Below, one piece after another: positions 59,246-64,000 of a stretch of DNA of 64,000 bases. The translations under genes and the position numbers were made by a program. Under the pieces are notes generated by a model that had not been told where the DNA came from, searched no databases, and saw only the letters and a program-made list of their open reading frames with translations. Source of the DNA: Symbiodinium sp. CCMP2592 (lineage: Eukaryota; Sar; Dinophyceae; Suessiales; Symbiodiniaceae); assembly GCA_905221615.1 (NCBI GenBank), contig CAJNDT010001291.1, forward strand, positions 431,959 through 495,958, read 5' to 3'. Numbering within the stretch: the stretch's first letter is position 1; every line of letters starts with the position of its first letter.

Positions 59246-59809
59246 CATCCCCAGAATAACAGCCGAACGACACTCACTAACAGAGCGGGTCCTTTCCACA
59301 CTGCCGAAAAATCGTAAATGTGTCCTACTTCGTATGATTAGTTTTCCAAATTAGGCTCCCTTTGTCAGCACCCGAAATAGTACGGCGCCCCTATGAACAA
59401 GGACCCTGAAAGAGACCCTAATTTTGAGAACTGCCCTCATCTGTCAGGGCGTGGAGGGTTAAGGGTTCATAGTAGGGAATGGGGGGTTGGTATGATGATT
59501 TCTCTCTTTTAAGTCCTCAAAAGAATAGTTCTTTTGGCTTTAGGATTTTAGGGTTTAGGGGTTTAGTGGAGGGGATCTCAGGGTGGTGTCCGCAGAGACC
59601 TCCTCTGCAGCAGCGGAAGTCCCGCAACGCTCGACTGAGAATGACGAGTGAGAAAGTCCAGCACACTGCGAGCCTATGTTTAGCTCTCCTCCCGAATGCA
59701 GGCAGGGCCCTAGACCCATAACCACCCTAAACCTTATGCTTCAAGCCTTGTAAGTAGGCCATAAAACAGGGGTTTCTTGAAGAGGGGCTCATTTTTTGTG
59801 GTCAATATA

Positions 59810-60320
59810 ATCCCTTCCCCCTAATATAAAAGGTCCCCCCCCCTCCCCCCCTAATATAAGAACTGGATTTCGGAGGTTTAGTTTTTATATTAGGGGGGGT
59901 TTCGGTTCGGCGGTGCATCCACGTAAATTATATGAGTTCGTGAGTAATTACAGTCAGCCAAGTCAACAGCGAGCAATTCCTGCGCAGCCATTCCGAACCC
60001 TAAACCCTAAACCCTAAAGCCCTGAGCCCTAAACTTTAAGCCCTAAAGCCCTGAGCCCTAAAGCTTTAGCCCTGAGCCCTAAACCCTTAAACCCTAAAGC
60101 TCTCGTGTCTCTTTAGTACTGCTGTAATCTTTGGCTCTATAAAGCCCTGAGCCCCAAACCCTTAAACCCTAAAGCTCTGCTGTCTTTAGTACTACGGTAG
60201 TCTTCCTTAAAGTAAAGCACATACAGATCTGCCACCCCCCTAATGTTGTCTCCTTTTAAATTGAATGCGGGGCCCGAAACCGCAAAATTTCGGGGACCGG
60301 CAGTTTTTTTTTATTAGGGG
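59810..60320. repeat. Poly(G/C)-ended palindromic stretch, family N
   Basis: TAATATAA with long C runs near 59815-59860 and CTTTTATATTAGGGGGGG near 59890, and a similar AATTAGGGGGGGG at 60305. CCCTAAAGCCCTGAGC tandem units lie at 60000-60110. Confidence 0.6.
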
Positions 60321-61328
60321 GGGGTTGAATGTTCAGGGGAAGCGATTACTACGGATCAAAAGTGCGGATCCTCCGATTCGGGGCCCAGAACTTTCTGAAA
60401 CTGCCATGTAGAAGTTCGGTATTTCGATGTGGTAGAGTAGTGAACTTTGACGGATGTTCCGTATTGAGGGATCCTACCCCTTTATTCCTGTATAGCCCTG
60501 GCCCTGTACCCTAAACCCGAAACCCTTCCGGTGAGCTGGCTGTGGAATTGGTGGCAGAGCTTACGGATCCCTCATATAAGGACTCTTGTCTATGATTATC
60601 CCCTACCTTCATCCCATCCTTGAGCCCTTTCATAAACACTCAGCCGAAACGCTCGTTGGAGGTGTGCGGCTTGGGGTTGGGGTGCAGGGCTTGAGTGTTC
60701 GATTTATGCTGATCCTTCCAACAGAAACAGGCGGGGGGACTAAGCTATTCGAAGGCCCGCGAGTACACCGGCTGGAATGGAAAGCGGCGAGAAATAAAGT
60801 TGCCAATGCAAGTTCTGGAAGCCGGATGCGGTTTCAGAATCAAAACTCAAGCCTCCTATAAACCCTATGAACCCTAAACCCGAAATCCGCGGCCCTAAAA
60901 CCCTCAGCCTAGAACGCCAAAACGAATCCTTGGCCTTGACAGCACTTGAGAGTAGACTATGCCACAAGCTGAAACTCTCGTCATTGCCTAAACCGCCGAC
61001 ACAAACGTAGCCTAGACCGCAGATTAAAGACCCCCTCCTGTCAGAAGGATTGTATCGGTGACCCTATCACGAGAAGCCGTAAGCTCCTCAGTAGAGGGTT
61101 AGTCTGCATCCTGTTTAGGCTTTCGGGTGTCAAATACCCCATACTGAAGCCCTAACCCTAAACCCTATACCTTGCAGTACGCTCGGAGGAGCTGGATCAC
61201 AGACTAAGGAACCGGTGCTGAAATTCTATACACTTGACATGACTGGCATAGGGATACCAATGACCCCAAAACCTGAAACCACCAACCAGAAATCCTCTAA
61301 CCCAAACCGTTCACATACTATTGGTTTC

Positions 61329-61436
61329 GATGGACTCCAATATCCCTTAATTGAGGAATATACCTTAAACTATAATAGGACCCCTTATAAGATTTAAGGA
61401 ATATTCCTTAATTAGGGGATATTGGAGTCTTTGGGT
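61329..61436. mobile_element. Fold-back element, family D, subtype GACTCC
   Basis: The flanks GTTTCGATGGACTC on both sides suggest a duplicated target of about 14 bp. Confidence 0.88.
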
Positions 61437-62002
61437 TTCGATGGACTCTGAACCGTGAGAGACCCCGAAGTTGTCCACAGATGTCTGTTGGGCTGCTGTG
61501 GGTGGCTCTCGGCGTCGGTTGGGGAAACTGAAGGCTAACAGTTCAGGCTTCCGGGTTGAGTTTTTTCTTTTTGAATTTGGGGCGTTTAGGGTTCAGCGTG
61601 TCCCTGAACCCTAAACCCTGTCAGACTGCTTGGCAACTCCTGTACCAAGAGGGCGTTTCAGGCTCGTGGGGCCGTGCATGAAAACCAGGGCAGCTCACAG
61701 TCTAGAAATGAGAGAGGATTCGCGGTTTTGGGATGTTTAGGGTTCAGGGCTTTGGGTTTAGAGTTCAAGGTTGGGGGTTTAGGATCAGCTCATTATTACC
61801 CGGTGTACCGCTTTGATTATCGATCCTCATGAGAGTTAGGGCAAGGCGAATCAGGGTTGAACCAAGGTTTATGAGTTCTGGGGTACATTGGAGTTCGGTG
61901 AGGAAGCAACAGCTTCTGAACAAAAGCTGGGTAGTATCTAGTCCATGGCCGGGACAATATCAGAAAATTAGTTTTCCACTCACTCTTGGGTCTAAGTGAC
62001 CA

Positions 62003-62107
62003 TATGGGTGGTTGTCAAAATTAGGTTCCGTTTTGGGTCCTTCATATAATACGGCACCCTTTTATCTAGGGTACCCAAAAAGCGACCCTGATTTTGACAA
62101 CCGCCCA
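62003..62107. mobile_element. Fold-back element, family C
   Basis: Ends TGGGTGGTTGTCAAAATTAG and complement; a degenerate second copy lies at 62205-62296. Confidence 0.9.
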
Positions 62108-62849
62108 TGTAACAACGCTATGTGCGAGTTCTTGTGCCAGAGTTGCGTCGCAGGACACGAGGCATCGATGCACAATGTGTGCTTTGCAAACATGAGGGTA
62201 TATCTCTAACTTAGGGCCCCTTCTTGGGTCCCCAAAACAATACGGCACGCTTATATACAACCCAACTAACAGGGACGTTAATTTGGAGAGCCATCTTAAC
62301 ATGTGAACAATGACCTGTTTGAAAGCTGATCGACTCCGTGACAATCTGTCGCTGGACCCTGAGTATGATAGGGTGTCGGGTACAGTAAGACAAGCGTGGA
62401 CACAAATGTGAAAACTAAGCCCGAATGCCTGCATGAATTCACGGCCCGATTGCGTGAAACACCCAAGATTCTTGGCCACGATCCTAATCTCGGAAATGTC
62501 ATGCAAAGGAAAGAATGCAATTTAGAGTGCTGCTGTGCAAGAACACCGGTGCAAAACAGTTTCTGAAGGCCAGAACGCTTGAGTACTAACCCCACATCCC
62601 TGATCCCAAAGCCAAACAAACCGCATGCACCTAATGGATCCTAAGCAGCTATGCTTGAGCACAAACTGCAAGTAGCCAATCTCCTGTCCGAATGCTTCAA
62701 AACCGCGGGTCTGTTCCGCTTACACCGATCGATATTGGCAACGGGGAAAAGGGGTCAGGAACTGTTAAAATGACACTTCGGGGGCTTATAGCCTAAAGAT
62801 TCAGGATCTGGTGATTGAGATCTGTCGAACCCTTCGCCCTAAAACCCAA

Positions 62850-62930
62850 AACCCTTTTAACCCTTCAAACCCTAAACCCCAAACCCTAAACCCTAAACCC
62901 TAAACCCCAAACCCTAAACCCTAACCCGCA
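62850..62930 (-). repeat. CCCTAAA tract facing the 63-kb array
   Basis: CCCTAAA units on the plus strand, in opposite orientation to the array that starts about 60 bp downstream: a head-to-head telomere-type arrangement. Confidence 0.9.
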
Positions 62931-62984
62931 AATGCTAAAAGCCGCCTCAACCCTCGAATCCTGAAGTCCTAAACCCTGCGGTTT

Positions 62985-63408
62985 AAGAGGGTTTAGGGTT
63001 TAGGATTTAAGGGTTTAGGGTTTAGGAGATAAGGGTTTTGGGTTTAGGGTTTAAGGGTTTAGGGTTTAGGGGTTTAGGGTTTAGGGGATAAGGGTTTAGG
63101 GTTTAGGGTTTAAGGGTTTAGGGTTTAGGGTTTAAGGGTTTAGGGTTTAGGGTTTAGGGGATAAGGGTTTAGGGTTTAGGGTTTAAGGGTTTAGGGTTTA
63201 GGGTTTAGGGGATAAGGGTTTAGGGTTTAGGGTTTAAGGGTTTAGGGTTTAGGGTTTAGGGGATAAGGGTTTAGGGTTTAGGGTTTAGGGTTTAGGGTTT
63301 AAGGGTTTAGGGTTTAGGGTTTAGGGGATAAGGGTTTAGGGTTTAGGGTTTAAGGGTTTAGGGTTTAGGGTTTAAGGGTTTAGGGTTTAGGGTTTAAGGG
63401 TTTAGGGC
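62985..63408 (+). repeat. Higher-order telomere-type array with GGATAAGGG variant
   Basis: TTTAGGG units punctuated by GGATAAGGG and TTTAAGGG. The GGATA marks at 63086, 63159, 63210, 63261 and 63326 show a main block of 51 bp, with longer spacings of 65 and 73 bp. Confidence 0.97.
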
Positions 63409-63594
63409 CGTGGCTGGGGTTTAACGGTTTAAGAGTCATAAGTTTTTGGGCCCTAGGGCTAGGGACGCAGAAGGCTTCGTGAGTCCGAGGAGCCCCACTA
63501 ACCATTGAAAATCCTCAACATGGGGGGCATGCATCTAAGTATAACTGCTAGGACTATATGAGGACTCACCTCTATATTATCCCAAAAGAAGATA

Positions 63595-63698
63595 TGGGGG
63601 TTTCCAAAAATGGGGACCCTAATATAATGCCCTAAATAGTAGGATCCTTATTGAAAGGACCCCAAATAAGGTACCCCTAATTTTTGGAAACTCCCATA
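63595..63698. mobile_element. Fold-back element, family A
   Basis: ATATGGGGGTTTCC and GGAAACTCCCATAT ends. Confidence 0.9.
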
Positions 63699-64000
63699 TT
63701 ACCCTACACCGCCAATCACCGTAGACCCTCCTCCATTTCATCTTTTTGGAGTTCGGGACTTACGGCGGATGTCAGGCCTCCGAAACGTGTCTACAGCGGT
63801 TCAACAACTCTCCTGTGCGGGTGCTTGATCGCTTTCTGATGGAAACTCAGGTCATGGATTAGGTTTGGGGTTTGGGGTTGGCATGTAGGGTTTAGGGCTG
63901 TAAGGTTTGGATGGGTTTTGTATGGATTCTACAAGGAATGAGGGCCTAAGGCTTTGGGTGAGTAGCTATAGAAAAAGAGTGAAAACAAGTACACACGAAA

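Larger units (their letters stand above)
56870..62984. other. No gene assigned
   Basis: Presumed CDPK introns and other DNA. Open stretches exist on the plus strand at 57040-57098 (FAGFLDGSFKYETFYEMS) and 58675-58800 (KVRFDDFLSSFNNR), and on the minus strand at 57500-57660, but none carries a kinase motif or clear splice sites. Confidence 0.5.

Noticed and set aside
60000..60200. Gene-like frames in CCCTAAAGCCCTGAGC units
   Set aside because: Local tandem filler derived from telomere-type motifs.
62985..63408. Chromosome end
   Set aside because: Unique DNA and a family A element continue beyond the array; it is interstitial.

Overview
The window looks like nuclear DNA of a dinoflagellate, most likely Symbiodiniaceae-like; this is inference. 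The evidence is Arabidopsis-type telomere motifs (TTTAGGG/CCCTAAA) scattered everywhere, exons only 23-67 nt long inside very large introns, introns that mostly start with GC or GA instead of GT, acceptors that are always AG|G, and neighbouring genes in head-to-tail order on one strand. No prokaryotic-type gene, rRNA, tRNA or CRISPR array was seen. Nearly all long open reading frames are artefacts of low-complexity or tandem repeats; the real coding sequence lies in short exons read by eye.

The best-supported gene is the 3' part of a calcium-dependent protein kinase (CDPK) on the minus strand, 56860 down to 33997. Fourteen exons (613 nt coding in 22.9 kb) join with perfect phase at all 13 junctions. 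They give the end of the kinase domain, the autoinhibitory junction, four EF-hands and a stop codon. The catalytic core of the kinase was not found and probably lies beyond 64000. Of the 13 introns, 7 start with GC, 4 with GT and 2 with GA. Downstream on the same strand is a second gene. Its start codon is at 32506 (Gly/Lys-rich N-terminus) and exons 1-3 are in phase; a separate acidic-tailed terminal exon ends at 21674. Several exon-like open stretches lie between; I do not recognise the product. The plus strand carries weaker exon candidates at 5.6-6.2 kb and 14.8-20.4 kb, so the plus- and minus-strand genes would converge near 20.4-21.7 kb.

The rest is repeats. About 13 families of short (80-200 bp) fold-back elements are present, many in several copies, some flanked by TA and some nested in each other. 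They fill introns and intergenic DNA. A 111-bp tandem array (about 26 copies, 39.3-42.2 kb) and a perfect (TAG)n/(TAC)n palindrome sit in CDPK introns. A degenerate tyrosine-recombinase C-terminus also lies in a CDPK intron, with a stop codon where the catalytic tyrosine is expected.

Region layout: 1-6.2 kb telomere-like tracts, fold-back elements and a possible plus-strand gene end; 6.3-12.7 kb a sharply AT-rich island with GT-rich/CA-rich inverted arms and an internal direct duplication; 12.7-21.7 kb weak plus-strand exons among repeats; 21.7-32.5 kb minus-strand gene of unknown product; 34.0-56.9 kb CDPK; 56.9-64 kb mostly repeats, ending in a higher-order telomere-like array at 63.0-63.4 kb.
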